A stretch of DNA of 25,573 bases from Opitutales bacterium UBA2995 (GCA_002346535.1 DDZZ01000013.1:1-25573); one strand, 5' to 3'; shown: positions 1 through 9,094, numbered from the stretch's first letter. The notes: generated from the letters alone by a model not told the origin. Program-made: numbers and translations.

Positions 1-26
1 TGCTCTACCAATTGAGCTACGCCGGC
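1..26 (-). tRNA. tRNA, 5' part only (cut by window edge)
   Basis: The minus strand shows the 5' half of a tRNA: a GC-rich seven-base acceptor strand, TA at positions 8-9, then a D-stem and D-loop of the usual form (GCTC, AATTGGTA, GAGC). The anticodon lies outside the window, so the amino acid is unknown. One base separates it from the CCA end of the preceding tRNA-Lys, so the two are very likely co-transcribed. Confidence 0.85.
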
Positions 27-27
27 A

Positions 28-103
<76 letters not shown>

Positions 104-268
104 ACTTAAAAGCGCACAAAACTCGGACGATTTACATTAAAGTCAAACCTTATTAGTAAGGATCCCAGGCCTTGGGAGGATGAATGTCTGAGGTACAAGC
201 GATTGGTTGCTTCTTATTCTCGACACACCGATACAAATGACGGGATAATATACCACAATTTTACCAAT

Positions 269-1627
269 ATGAGCACCACCTTGATACCCACTTTACCGCC
301 CATCGACCACAAACCAAAAGATTACGATGGACCCTCATATGAAGAGGTCCTCGAAATGCGCCAGACTTGGGTCAACCAAGGCGTTTTCATGTACTACAAA
401 AATCCACTGCTACTCGCCGAAGGGCACATGCAGTACGTATGGGATCATGAAGGGAAGCGCTACCTGGACGGATTGGCAGGTATTTGTACGGTAAGCGTAG
501 GCCATTGCCATCCGGAAGTCGTAGCAGCACTCTCCGACCAGGCATCGCGTATCCAACATGCCCCTACAATATATTTGCATTCCAAAATCGGTCAATTTGC
601 CAAACTGCTCACGAGTACTTTACCCGATAAGCTGACGCGGGTGTATTTTGTCAATTCCGGTTCGGAAGCAAACGACCTGGCACTGCTTATGGCGCGCCTT
701 TACACAGGCAACTATGATGCCATTGCCCTACGAAATGCGTACCATGGAGGAAATATAGCAGGAATGGGGATGACCTCTCATAGTACCTGGAAATACAATT
801 TGCCCAGCGTGCAGGGTGTCCATCATGCCAAAGCCCCCTACCCTTTTAGAGGCCCTTGGGGAATGGAAGATCCACAGGCTGGAGAAAAATATGCGGATGA
901 CGTGGAAGATCTTATACGCTTCGGCGCACCCGGTAAAGTGGCGGCCTTCATTGCCGAATCGATACAGGGTGTTGGAGGCTCAGTAGAATTTCCTCCGGGT
1001 TATCTGAAGGCGGCTTATGCGCACGCAAGAAATGCGGGAGGTGTCTGCATCGCCGACGAGGTGCAGTCAGGATTCGGACGCACCGGAACTCATTTTTGGG
1101 GCTTCGAAACCCAGGATGCTGACCCTGACATCGTCGTGATGGCCAAGAGTATTGCCAATGGATTCCCACTGGCAGCCGTTGTTACTACCGATGAAATTGC
1201 GTCAACTTTAAAAGACAGAATACATTTCAACACGTTTGGAGGCGATCCGCTGGCCATGGCCCAAGGACTCAAAACCTTGGAGATCATGCTCCGTGATGAC
1301 ACCCAAGGGCTGTGCAAAATAATTGGCGATCGAATCGTGGACGGATTGTGTGGTCTTCAAGACAAGCACCCCTTGATTGGTGAGGTGAGGGGTCGCGGAT
1401 TGATGCTGGGAATCGAACTCGTAAAGGACCAGGACAGCAAGGAACCAGCTACACAGGAGGCCGCAGAATTTATGGAAAGGACCCGTGAACTAGGCCTGCT
1501 GGTTGGCAAAGGAGGCCTTTATGGAAATACGATCAGGATAAAACCGCCCATGTGCCTCACTGAAGCCGACGCGGATTTTCTCATAGAAGTTTTCGATGTT
1601 GCTCTCGAGCAAATCGAATCCAACTAG
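269..1627 (+). CDS. Class III aminotransferase, AGXT2-like
   Basis: A PLP-dependent fold-type I aminotransferase of 452 residues from the chosen start. It closely resembles alanine-glyoxylate aminotransferase 2 and related omega-amino acid:pyruvate enzymes, which move an amino group to glyoxylate or pyruvate. Visible family features are the NSGSEAND cofactor-phosphate loop, the IADEVQSGFGR segment with the PLP-binding aspartate, and the Schiff-base lysine of MAKSIANGFP at about residue 293. The reading frame stays open upstream to a TTG at 203, but family similarity begins just after the ATG at 269 (MSTTLIP), so that start is preferred; it has no clear Shine-Dalgarno. The gene ends in a 4-base convergent overlap with the next gene. 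The exact amino donor is not determinable. Confidence 0.9.
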   Translation: MSTTLIPTLPPIDHKPKDYDGPSYEEVLEMRQTWVNQGVFMYYKNPLLLAEGHMQYVWDHEGKRYLDGLAGICTVSVGHCHPEVVAALSDQASRIQHAPTIYLHSKIGQFAKLLTSTLPDKLTRVYFVNSGSEANDLALLMARLYTGNYDAIALRNAYHGGNIAGMGMTSHSTWKYNLPSVQGVHHAKAPYPFRGPWGMEDPQAGEKYADDVEDLIRFGAPGKVAAFIAESIQGVGGSVEFPPGYLKAAYAHARNAGGVCIADEVQSGFGRTGTHFWGFETQDADPDIVVMAKSIANGFPLAAVVTTDEIASTLKDRIHFNTFGGDPLAMAQGLKTLEIMLRDDTQGLCKIIGDRIVDGLCGLQDKHPLIGEVRGRGLMLGIELVKDQDSKEPATQEAAEFMERTRELGLLVGKGGLYGNTIRIKPPMCLTEADADFLIEVFDVALEQIESN

Positions 1628-2739
1628 CTTAGGCGCCCATCAAAGTCATCTCTATCGCTTTCCGGTTTGAGTGGAAACTTGATCGACCTACCGTCCCGGC
1701 CACTGCGATAGATAGCAGTAAAAAGTTCGACAGCATCGCGCCCTTCTTGACCGGTGGTGCAAGGTTCCCGACCGCTTTCAATCGCGTCTAAAAAGTCATC
1801 TATTTGCAGTTGGTGATAATGCTCCTCCGGATTGAGGCTTTCAAATCGTTCTGTGTCTTCCTTACGAAATTGCTCAAGCAAGTGCTCCTCCCCCGGCACA
1901 GTCCAGAAATCGTTAAGGGGTGGTTCGGAAATCGCGGCCATACCTGGAATGAACATTTGCCCGCTATCCGTTTGAACACCCACTTTGGCACCCGTATTTC
2001 CCAAGACGCTCACCTTGCCAAAAAGAGCCGGATTGAAGGAGTTGCTCACGAGAATGTGGCCCATTGCACCATTCTTAAAACGAAGAGAAGCCACCGCGGT
2101 ATCCTCAACTTCAATACCCGGATGATTCAGGTTATCCCACATGCCGACCAATTCATCGACCTCCCCCAAAAACCAAAGCAATAAATCCAATTGGTGCACA
2201 GCTTGGTTCACCAAAACTCCACCACCTTCCTCGGACCATGTGCCACGCCAAGAATCGGCATCGTAGTAGTCTTGATCCCGCCAACCAAGCATGGTAACCA
2301 TACCTAAAATAGGGAGCCCGGTTTTTCCAGAATCGACAGCCCCCTTCACGCGAAGGACTGGTTCGTAAAACCGACGCTGGCAAACCATCCCGAGTTTCGC
2401 ATTGCCTCTTTCGGCAGCATCCAGTATGACATCACAATGCTCAAGGGAGGCCGCCAAAGGTTTTTCAATGCAAAGATGCATTCCGCTCTTGAGCGCTGGA
2501 ACCGCGGCGTCCACATGTGCGGGATGAGGGGTACAAATCGTGGAAGCCTGAACTCCGGAATCCTCGATAAATGCATCCAGGTCTGTATATGCCTTTACTC
2601 GATATTGATCGGCAAAGGCTTGAGTGCGTTCAGGAGTACGCCCAAGGACTGCTGTAAACTCACTCTTAGGATTACGCTGAAGAGCAAGGGCGTGTAGGTG
2701 GGCGACTTTGCCCGTTCCGATGATTCCGGTCTTAACCAT
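1624..2739 (-). CDS. Gfo/Idh/MocA family oxidoreductase, cytosolic
   Basis: A 371-residue NAD(P)-dependent dehydrogenase of the glucose-fructose oxidoreductase / inositol dehydrogenase / MocA family, which oxidises or reduces sugars, inositols or their derivatives. The N-terminal Rossmann fold begins at once with GIIGTGKVA (residues 5-13), and there is no signal peptide. The EKP catalytic-lysine motif follows near residue 93. The C-terminal half shows the usual family segment with VNQAVHQLDLLLW (histidine of the active site). It lies 119 bases downstream of the zinc alcohol dehydrogenase on the same strand, so they may be co-transcribed. Substrate is not predictable from sequence. Confidence 0.9.
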   Translation of the reverse strand: MVKTGIIGTGKVAHLHALALQRNPKSEFTAVLGRTPERTQAFADQYRVKAYTDLDAFIEDSGVQASTICTPHPAHVDAAVPALKSGMHLCIEKPLAASLEHCDVILDAAERGNAKLGMVCQRRFYEPVLRVKGAVDSGKTGLPILGMVTMLGWRDQDYYDADSWRGTWSEEGGGVLVNQAVHQLDLLLWFLGEVDELVGMWDNLNHPGIEVEDTAVASLRFKNGAMGHILVSNSFNPALFGKVSVLGNTGAKVGVQTDSGQMFIPGMAAISEPPLNDFWTVPGEEHLLEQFRKEDTERFESLNPEEHYHQLQIDDFLDAIESGREPCTTGQEGRDAVELFTAIYRSGRDGRSIKFPLKPESDRDDFDGRLS

Positions 2740-2753
2740 GGTTTATATTAATT

Positions 2754-2856
2754 AACCACAGAAAGCACATAAACCACAGGAGGTTGGGCCTTAAGCATTC
2801 CTGATTTTTGTGCCTTGTGTGCTTCTTGTAGTGTCATATAATATTTTTTACACTAC
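2754..2856. repeat. Intergenic inverted repeats
   Basis: Two inverted repeats fill the gap between the oxidoreductase and dehydrogenase genes. Positions 2754-2778 (CACAGAAAGCACA core) are imperfectly complementary to 2805-2834 (TGTGCCTTGTGTGCTTCTTG), so the region can form a long hairpin. A second, perfect 7-bp pair, GTAGTGT (2828-2834) and ACACTAC (2850-2856), encloses an AT-rich loop. There is no T-tract that would make either a standard terminator on the minus strand. The first resembles the short palindromic intergenic elements common in environmental bacteria, but its family is not established here. Confidence 0.5.
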
Positions 2857-2858
2857 GA

Positions 2859-3905
2859 TTAGGGGCTCAAAATCACCTTGGTCAGATCCGCTTCACCCGC
2901 ATGCAAACGATGAAACCATTCCTGGCCCTCCTCCAAAGGACGCTTTTGGCTAATGAGAGAATCCACCCGGATTTTCCCACTCGCCATCAAGTCCAGGCAC
3001 GCTGGGTACTCACCGGCTGAGGCACAAGATCCGATGAGTGACAACTCGCGGGTCACCACCTCCTGTAACGGCAGGTCGATCGATTGGGCAATGTTGCCCA
3101 CCAAAGTACAACTGCCTCCTTTACGCAGAACTTTAATCGCAGTCTCGGTAGAAGCAGAAATACCAACAGCTTCAAAGGAAATATCCGCTCCTCGACCATC
3201 GGTCTCTGCCTTCACAGCTTCTAAGACATCTGCTTCCGTCGGATTCAGGCAAAAATCAGCCCCAAACTCCTTCGCAGCGGCCAATCGCGATTCGTCCAAA
3301 TCGACAATGAATAGAGTACCACAGCCCGCTGCTTTTGCGGCTTGTAAACAAAGCAAACCAATCATTCCGGCACCCACCACAACAACGGTGTGATTCAGAT
3401 GCAGAGGACTACGCTCAACGGCATGCACGGCCACGGAAACGGGTTCAACCATGGCTGCTTGCTCGAAAGTAATGTTGTCCGGCAAAGCATAGAGAATCCG
3501 CTCGGGAATTGTAATGAACTCGGCAAAAGCACCATGCCGTCGGTAATCCCCACAAGAAACACCCAGAACCATTCGGTCTTCGCACAAATTGATTTCTCCC
3601 CGATTGCAATGCCAACAATTACCACACGAAATCATGGAATCAAAGGTGACGCGGTCGCCTTCCTTCCATTTGGAGCCATCAACTGCTTCGCCTACCTTAA
3701 AAATCGTTCCCGAGGCCTCGTGCCCCATGATAATAGGAGGAATGCGTCGGCCGCTGGAGCCATCCATACCATGGACATCACTTCCACAAATACCACAGAC
3801 CGCGACACGAACCAAGACTTCGTTCGGTACAATTTCAGGGACTGGGACATCTTTGTATTCAAATTTCCCGTACTTAACCAGCTCGAGGGCTTTCATAAAA
3901 CTCAT
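2859..3905 (-). CDS. Zinc-dependent alcohol/polyol dehydrogenase (MDR family)
   Basis: A medium-chain dehydrogenase/reductase of about 348 residues from the start chosen at MSFMKALEL; the frame extends 33 codons further without family similarity. It resembles sorbitol and threonine dehydrogenases, which oxidise a secondary alcohol with NAD+. Catalytic-zinc ligands appear in CGICGSDVHG and GHEASG. The four structural-zinc cysteines appear in the segment CGNCWHCNRGEINLC. The cofactor domain has GAGMIG followed by an acidic residue in FIVDLDES, which favours NAD over NADP. The gene is divergent from the Tat-exported oxidoreductase and upstream of the cytosolic one, suggesting a joint role in sugar or polyol oxidation. 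The substrate is not known. Confidence 0.9.
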   Translation of the reverse strand: MSFMKALELVKYGKFEYKDVPVPEIVPNEVLVRVAVCGICGSDVHGMDGSSGRRIPPIIMGHEASGTIFKVGEAVDGSKWKEGDRVTFDSMISCGNCWHCNRGEINLCEDRMVLGVSCGDYRRHGAFAEFITIPERILYALPDNITFEQAAMVEPVSVAVHAVERSPLHLNHTVVVVGAGMIGLLCLQAAKAAGCGTLFIVDLDESRLAAAKEFGADFCLNPTEADVLEAVKAETDGRGADISFEAVGISASTETAIKVLRKGGSCTLVGNIAQSIDLPLQEVVTRELSLIGSCASAGEYPACLDLMASGKIRVDSLISQKRPLEEGQEWFHRLHAGEADLTKVILSP

Positions 3906-4045
3906 GATTTTTTCAGGGCTAAAAAGTGGATTTACGGTGAAGCATTCTAAAATGTCAAAGGCAAGTGAGGATCCGAAAGAATTAAAATTTTTGAATTGGA
4001 ACACCCCAGCTCAATCCATTGACTTAGGGCCCTACCAATTAAGTT

Positions 4046-5425
4046 ATGCAAATTCCCATTTCAAGAAGAAGATTTCTTTCCCAGACCGCAGCTAGTGCCG
4101 CAGGTGCAATTGCTTTCCCTTATACTGCCAAATCGTCTGAGAAAGGAATGATTGCCAACAAATTAAACGTTGGTTGCGTTGGAATCGGGCACATGGGCAA
4201 CTACGCAGTCCGAGAGGCGCTCGCTGAAAACGCAGCTGCCTTTTGCGATGTCGACTGGCGCCCGGATGAGGCTGTCTGGCGTTTCGGCAATCCGTCCAAA
4301 ACGGTTGCCGACAACACCCAAGCAAAATCGTTTACGGATTTCCGTCGTATGCTCGACAAAATGCACAAGAACTTGGATGTGGTATTGATCTCCACTCCCG
4401 ATCATACCCATTTCCCCATCAGCATGGCAGCGATGGAGTACGGGCTGCCTATATTTGTCCAAAAACCCCTTGCCCACAACATCTGGCAATTGCGCACTCT
4501 GAAGAAAGCAGCCCATCACTATAGCGTAAAAACCAACATGGGTAACCAGGGACACACTTTTGAAGGGGCTCGACTTATCAAAGAATGGTATGACCAAGGA
4601 GTCCTCGGAGAAGTCAGGGAAGTTCATGCGTGGACCGATCGCCCGATCCCACCATGGTTTATTAAACCTGATAGTATCCCGCCAAAACGGCAAAGAACTC
4701 CAAGAAATGTCGATTGGGACCTCTGGCAAGGCCCCACCAAAGAACGTTCCTTCAGCACAGAATATGTGCCCACTCGTTGGCGTGCCTGGTGGGATTATGG
4801 CGTGGGATGCCTGGGGGATATTGGGTGCCACACATTGGACACACCTTTTTGGGCGCTCGATCTCGGAATTCCTACAGCAGTGGATGTTCAATTGGATGAA
4901 CCGGCCAACAACCAATTTACCCCATTCGGAGCCCATGTAACTTACCACTTTCCGGCCCGAGGCGATAAACCACCCGTGACCATGCATTGGTACGAGGGCC
5001 GACCTAGACCTCGGAAACTGGAAGGCATGGAGGAATTGCCCGGTAATGGTATGTACATGATTGGTTCTCAGGAAATTGCCTACCATGAGGATATGCGACC
5101 GAACAGCGTTCAGCTTTGGCCCCGCGAACGCATGCAGGAATACAGGGAGGTTTTGAAAAAGAGAACCATTCCCCGTGTCCAAGGTGGACCCATCAAAGAA
5201 CTTTTCCGCGATATCAAAGGTGAAGGCCCTGTATCAGGATCCAATTTTGACTACTCGGCCAAACTCACAGAAGTTATCCTCCTTGGATCACTCGCTATTC
5301 GTCTGGGTCACCGCATAGAGTGGGACGCAGAAAATATGGTAGTCACCAATTTCCCCGGCTTGGAAAAATATATCAAGGAACCCGTGCGCCCAGGCTGGAG
5401 CTACGGAGAAAATCTAGGGGTCTGA
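4046..5425 (+). CDS. Tat-exported Gfo/Idh/MocA family oxidoreductase
   Basis: A 459-residue oxidoreductase of the Gfo/Idh/MocA superfamily with a twin-arginine signal at the N-terminus (SRRRFL, then a hydrophobic alanine-rich stretch to about residue 28). Export in folded form with bound cofactor is therefore expected. The Rossmann motif GCVGIGHMG lies at about residues 42-50. The usual EKP is QKP here, which is common in this secreted subgroup and keeps the catalytic lysine. The segment CLGDIGCHTLDTPFW matches the conserved active-site region of the subgroup. Such proteins are abundant in Planctomycetota and Verrucomicrobiota; glucose-fructose oxidoreductase is the model. It is divergent from the zinc dehydrogenase. 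No Shine-Dalgarno is visible. Confidence 0.92.
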   Translation: MQIPISRRRFLSQTAASAAGAIAFPYTAKSSEKGMIANKLNVGCVGIGHMGNYAVREALAENAAAFCDVDWRPDEAVWRFGNPSKTVADNTQAKSFTDFRRMLDKMHKNLDVVLISTPDHTHFPISMAAMEYGLPIFVQKPLAHNIWQLRTLKKAAHHYSVKTNMGNQGHTFEGARLIKEWYDQGVLGEVREVHAWTDRPIPPWFIKPDSIPPKRQRTPRNVDWDLWQGPTKERSFSTEYVPTRWRAWWDYGVGCLGDIGCHTLDTPFWALDLGIPTAVDVQLDEPANNQFTPFGAHVTYHFPARGDKPPVTMHWYEGRPRPRKLEGMEELPGNGMYMIGSQEIAYHEDMRPNSVQLWPRERMQEYREVLKKRTIPRVQGGPIKELFRDIKGEGPVSGSNFDYSAKLTEVILLGSLAIRLGHRIEWDAENMVVTNFPGLEKYIKEPVRPGWSYGENLGV

Positions 5426-5528
5426 CCGGATGGATCGAAACGGAAAATAATTTTCCATTATAATTTCAATTTCCCAAATAGGAGCTGCTCCTGCATTGTT
5501 CACCCAAGATCTCAATCTGATTAAAACT

Positions 5529-6821
5529 TTAAAAACCAAACACGCTCGGTAACCAGATCGAGAAAGCTGGCACATAGGTGATCAGTAGCAGACCAATTCC
5601 CATGGCGATAAATATTGGGATTAAAGGTCGCACGACTTTTGCGATGCTTGTTTTACCAACTCCACAGCCGATGAAGAGACAAGTGCCGACCGGCGGGGTG
5701 CAAAGTCCGATACACAAATTGGCGATCATAAAGATGCCAAAATGAACCGGTTCGATGCCGAGTTTTGTTACGACCGGTAATAGTATGGGCGTAAAAATCA
5801 ATACGGCTGGAGTCATGTCCATGAAGGTCCCGATGATGAGTAACAACAAGTTAATGATAATCAGGATAAACAGCTTGTTTTCGGAAATCGCTAAAAGGGC
5901 TAAGCTAACCGTTTGGGGGATTTGCTCGTAGGCCAAAGCCCACCCCATGGCCTGGCTGGTGCCGACTAGGATCATTACCACCGAGGTCGTTTTAGCAGCT
6001 CTTAGAAAAAGACGGGGGAAATCGATGAACCTAATTTCACGGTAAAACAAAAGGCCCAGTGCTAATGCGTAGGCCACAGCAACTGCCGAGGCTTCGGTGG
6101 GAGAAAAGACGCCACCCAATATACCGCCAATAACAATGAACACTAACAATAAGCTTGGAAATGCTTGGCCGAAAGAAACCAAGACCTGTTTCAAAGAAGC
6201 CACTTCTCCGGAACCAACGTCTTGACTTCGATTCATCAAGAAACATGCCCCCATGATTAAAAGACCCATAATGATTCCCGGAACAACCCCACCTAAAAAT
6301 AGCCCGGCTACTGAAACGTTTCCAGCAACAACCGCATAGACAATCATGATGTTGCTGGGGGGAATCAAAAGACCGGTAGTTGCAGAAGCCGTGGTCAGTG
6401 CAACACTGAACTCCCGGCCGTATTTTTTTCTTTCCATTTCAGGAATCATGAAGCCACCAATGGAGGATACGGCAGCGGCAGCGGATCCCGAAATCGCCCC
6501 GAACATCATGCAAGTCATGGTATTTACATAGGCTAAGCCGCCATGGAATCGACCAACCACGGCATTCGCAAAATCCATCAGGCGTCTGGCCATTCCACCC
6601 TCACCCATCAATACACCCGAAAGCACAAAAAACGGGATTGCGAGTAGGGGAAAGCTAGCGATGCCATTGGATATCTTCTGTGAGACGATGTAGGCAGTCG
6701 GAATATCACCCAACGATAGAATGGTTACAATCGTGGCCACAGCAATGCAGACTGCGATGGGGACATGGAGAATGAGCAGGCCAAAAAAGACTACCACAAG
6801 AATTAATGCTTGAGCGTCCAC
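5529..6821 (-). CDS. dctM: TRAP transporter large permease, DctM family
   Basis: The large membrane subunit of a tripartite ATP-independent periplasmic transporter, which drives uptake of a carboxylate-type solute with an ion gradient. The protein is about 430 residues, the usual family length, and is made of successive hydrophobic segments. Family features include the segment around FGAISGSAAAAVSSIGGFMIPEM and LLIPPSNIMIVYA. The frame is open 41 codons further upstream, but those overlap the preceding gene. The GTG at 6821 is chosen because it follows a good Shine-Dalgarno (AAGGAGAG, 8-base spacing), begins directly with family sequence (VDAQALIL) and lies five bases after the stop of dctQ. 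It is the last gene of the dctP-dctQ-dctM unit. Confidence 0.93.
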   Translation of the reverse strand: MDAQALILVVVFFGLLILHVPIAVCIAVATIVTILSLGDIPTAYIVSQKISNGIASFPLLAIPFFVLSGVLMGEGGMARRLMDFANAVVGRFHGGLAYVNTMTCMMFGAISGSAAAAVSSIGGFMIPEMERKKYGREFSVALTTASATTGLLIPPSNIMIVYAVVAGNVSVAGLFLGGVVPGIIMGLLIMGACFLMNRSQDVGSGEVASLKQVLVSFGQAFPSLLLVFIVIGGILGGVFSPTEASAVAVAYALALGLLFYREIRFIDFPRLFLRAAKTTSVVMILVGTSQAMGWALAYEQIPQTVSLALLAISENKLFILIIINLLLLIIGTFMDMTPAVLIFTPILLPVVTKLGIEPVHFGIFMIANLCIGLCTPPVGTCLFIGCGVGKTSIAKVVRPLIPIFIAMGIGLLLITYVPAFSIWLPSVFGF

Positions 6822-6826
6822 TAGCC

Positions 6827-7318
6827 CTACTCTCCTTCCAAATCGCCTCGTGGCGTTAACAAACCCAACAAATGTTCGAGGCTGAAAATTATGAAAAAGA
6901 CACCCGAAATAGGGACAGCTAAATATATATAACCTTTTTGCCATTCCAGCGCAGGTGTCAGTTGACCTGCGGCCAAGGTCTCACTGACAAGTAACCATCC
7001 CCCGTACAACAAACCGAATCCTGCAAAGAAAAGAACGACCAGCTCAACAAATATAGCTCCGATTATTTGGGCATCGGAATGTAGTTTTCCCACAAAATAA
7101 TCGACGCCGAGGTGCCCTTTTTCCTCGTAAGTCAAACAAGCGCCCAACAAAGAAACCCAAATCAACAAATTAATGGCAATTTCTTCAGTCCATCGACTCT
7201 GAGCTCCCAATATATATCGAGAAAAGACACCCCACAAAACATCCAGGGTAAGTAGCGCAAAGGATGCGATGAGAAACACCTCCAAAGCCTTTACTAAACA
7301 ATCCCGTAATGGTCTCAT
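6827..7318 (-). CDS. dctQ: TRAP transporter small permease, DctQ family
   Basis: The small membrane subunit of the TRAP transporter, about 163 residues with four predicted membrane helices. The conserved pattern SRYILG followed by WTEEIAINLLIW after the first helix pair is typical of DctQ. The ATG at 7318 (MRPLRDC) is preferred; a TTG at 7333, directly abutting the stop of the binding-protein gene, is an alternative. It sits tightly between the binding-protein and large-permease genes, so the three are translated from one transcript. Confidence 0.9.
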   Translation of the reverse strand: MRPLRDCLVKALEVFLIASFALLTLDVLWGVFSRYILGAQSRWTEEIAINLLIWVSLLGACLTYEEKGHLGVDYFVGKLHSDAQIIGAIFVELVVLFFAGFGLLYGGWLLVSETLAAGQLTPALEWQKGYIYLAVPISGVFFIIFSLEHLLGLLTPRGDLEGE

Positions 7319-7333
7319 GGATACTTTAATCAA

Positions 7334-8350
7334 TTACTCTATTGCCTGGATCTGTTCGATCAATGACTCGATAGACGTCCCATCAAAGTTCCCGTACATC
7401 TGCTTGGCCAATACTTGAAATCCAAATTTATCCGGGTGGTACATCGTAACTCCTTCGGCCTCGAGGTTTTCCAAACACTCGCCGACGTATTGATTCCAGA
7501 TCTGCCTTTGGTAAGTAACGGATTCATCGGCTGCTTCCTGCACCCAACCTTTAACCTGAGGCGACAAAGAATCCCAAATTTTTTGGCTAAACAGAACAAT
7601 GTCAGGAATGCGAGCATGTTCATTGATGCTATAGTGTTTGGCAACTTCCCAGTGTCGTGTGTCGTACATACTCGGTGGATTGTTTTCAGCACCATCAACC
7701 ATGCCCTGTTGAAGCGCGGTATAGAGCTCACCGAATGGTATCGGTGTAGGTGAACCACCCAGAACATCGACCATATCCATGGACGTTTTACTCTTCATGA
7801 CCCGGATTTTCATGCCGTTGAGATCATCCGGTGTGAGCACGGGTTTCTGAATAGTGTAAAAACTGCGTGCGCCACTGTCGTAATAACACAAACCGCGAAT
7901 GCCTGTGTCTCCGCCATTACTGAGGATGGATTTACCAATTTCACCTTCCAAAACCTTCCAGTAATGATCCGCATCTCGAAAAAGATAGGGCACGGAGAAC
8001 ACGGCCATCTCAGGTATAAAACTTTCAAGGGGTGCCGTCGAAGATTTAACCATGGCCAGCGCACCTCTTTGCAATTGTTCAATGGTATCGGTCTCGGAAC
8101 CTAGCTGGCCATTAGGGAAAACCTGAATGTCCACCAATCCACCTGATTTCTCAGCGGCCAGCTCGGACATCCGAACCATACCTTTGTGCACCGGAGCTGA
8201 AGCCGGCAAAACATGCGCCAGTTTCAACATGACTTTCCCCGTTCCACCTCTAGCTTGACCGCTCCCGATAATGAGAGAAAAAACAACGGCGGTAAGAACA
8301 ATACCTATGCCCAGCCCTAGCAGAAGAAAGGAGAGTGATTTTTTAGTCAT
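7334..8350 (-). CDS. dctP: TRAP transporter substrate-binding protein, DctP family
   Basis: A 338-residue periplasmic solute receptor. An N-terminal hydrophobic segment of about 25 residues follows a short lysine-containing start. A signal-peptidase site is possible after GSGQA, but the long hydrophobic stretch could also act as an anchor. The DctP fold is shown by LKLAHVLP, the FPNGQLGSETDTIEQLQ segment, the substrate-carboxylate region KIRVMKSK (around residue 180) and the signature PIPFGELYTALQQGMVDGAENN. That last stretch resembles receptors for sugar acids such as uronates, which fits the neighbouring dehydrogenases and sugar kinase. Ligand assignment is inference only. Confidence 0.92.
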   Translation of the reverse strand: MTKKSLSFLLLGLGIGIVLTAVVFSLIIGSGQARGGTGKVMLKLAHVLPASAPVHKGMVRMSELAAEKSGGLVDIQVFPNGQLGSETDTIEQLQRGALAMVKSSTAPLESFIPEMAVFSVPYLFRDADHYWKVLEGEIGKSILSNGGDTGIRGLCYYDSGARSFYTIQKPVLTPDDLNGMKIRVMKSKTSMDMVDVLGGSPTPIPFGELYTALQQGMVDGAENNPPSMYDTRHWEVAKHYSINEHARIPDIVLFSQKIWDSLSPQVKGWVQEAADESVTYQRQIWNQYVGECLENLEAEGVTMYHPDKFGFQVLAKQMYGNFDGTSIESLIEQIQAIE

Positions 8351-8494
8351 ACAGCCAACGCAAACGAATTAGAGACATTACCTGAGTTTCCGTTCATTCG
8401 AAAAGCAGATTATTCAAGCGAATCGTGAGTACTAAGAAACCCTAATGGCCAAGCAAAACTGTGATGATCAAATCATAAGCGTAGATGGTTTGAA

Positions 8495-8528
8495 GAAAAA
8501 AAGCCGGACGCGTTTAAACGACCGGCCT
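8495..8528 (-). terminator. Rho-independent terminator after ompH
   Basis: On the minus strand a stem GCCGG (8522-8526) pairs with CCGGC (8503-8507). The intervening loop contains an inner palindrome CGTTTAAACG. The stem is followed directly by a run of seven T. It lies about 20 bases after the stop of the OmpH-like gene and separates it from the TRAP operon downstream. Confidence 0.85.
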
Positions 8529-8548
8529 TAAAAAAATATTTTGAAGGA

Positions 8549-9094
8549 TTACTCAGTTGTCGGCTCTGGAATATTATCCATGTTTACACCTAAAGAGATC
8601 AGCACCTCCTGCGTCAGGTTATACATTGCTTTTCCATAGCGAAGACCTCCATTATCGATATCGAGCACGATATCGTAACCCTCATCCTTCGCAACAGTCT
8701 GGATAGCCTCATTTACTTGCTTGAATATGGGCTTGAACAAAACAGAACGGCGTTTGGTCAAAGTCTCCTGCGATTGCTGGTTGTGATCGTTAAGGTCCTG
8801 CTGCATTTGAGTGATTTCCTGCTGACCGAGAAGCTTCATGTTTTCGGAAAGCGATCCGGCCTCATTTTGAGCAACGAGATCATCCAACTTGGCTTTCATT
8901 TCAGCCTGCATTTGTTGGCTTTGGGCCAAAAATTTGGTCTGCATTTCCGCCAATTCTTCATTCGCTTTTTTCGTTACCGGTAGAAGAGCGATGACAGCCT
9001 GCGAACTGACAAAACCAATTTTTTGCTGCGCATGGGAAGGTACACCAAACGAAGCAATTAACAGAAATAGTGATAGAATTTTAAATACTTTCAT
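8549..9094 (-). CDS. OmpH/Skp family periplasmic chaperone
   Basis: A 181-residue secreted protein of the OmpH/Skp family, which holds unfolded outer-membrane proteins in the periplasm. The signal peptide is MKVFKILSLFLLIASF, with cleavage probably after SHA. KIGFVSSQAVI, the usual first strand after cleavage, follows. A long charged and glutamine-rich coiled-coil hairpin covers roughly residues 50-125, and a C-terminal strand segment (YDIVLDIDNGGLRYG) closes the head domain. Two ATG codons, 9100 and 9094, are possible starts; the second begins the signal peptide cleanly. The gene has its own terminator and is not beside bamA or lpxD, its common neighbours in other bacteria. Confidence 0.88.
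   Translation of the reverse strand: MKVFKILSLFLLIASFGVPSHAQQKIGFVSSQAVIALLPVTKKANEELAEMQTKFLAQSQQMQAEMKAKLDDLVAQNEAGSLSENMKLLGQQEITQMQQDLNDHNQQSQETLTKRRSVLFKPIFKQVNEAIQTVAKDEGYDIVLDIDNGGLRYGKAMYNLTQEVLISLGVNMDNIPEPTTE

Noticed and set aside
4163..5182. 339-codon open frame on the minus strand
   Set aside because: It lies fully opposite the Tat-exported oxidoreductase, whose signal peptide and family motifs are clear, and its translation resembles no protein.
5480..5492. AGGAGCTGCTCCT palindrome between converging genes
   Set aside because: The loop is only three bases and there is no T-tract on either strand, so it is not a convincing terminator.
5529..6944. Longer 471-residue DctM start at 6944
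   Set aside because: The extra 41 residues overlap the dctQ coding sequence and do not resemble the family; the GTG at 6821 has a proper ribosome site.
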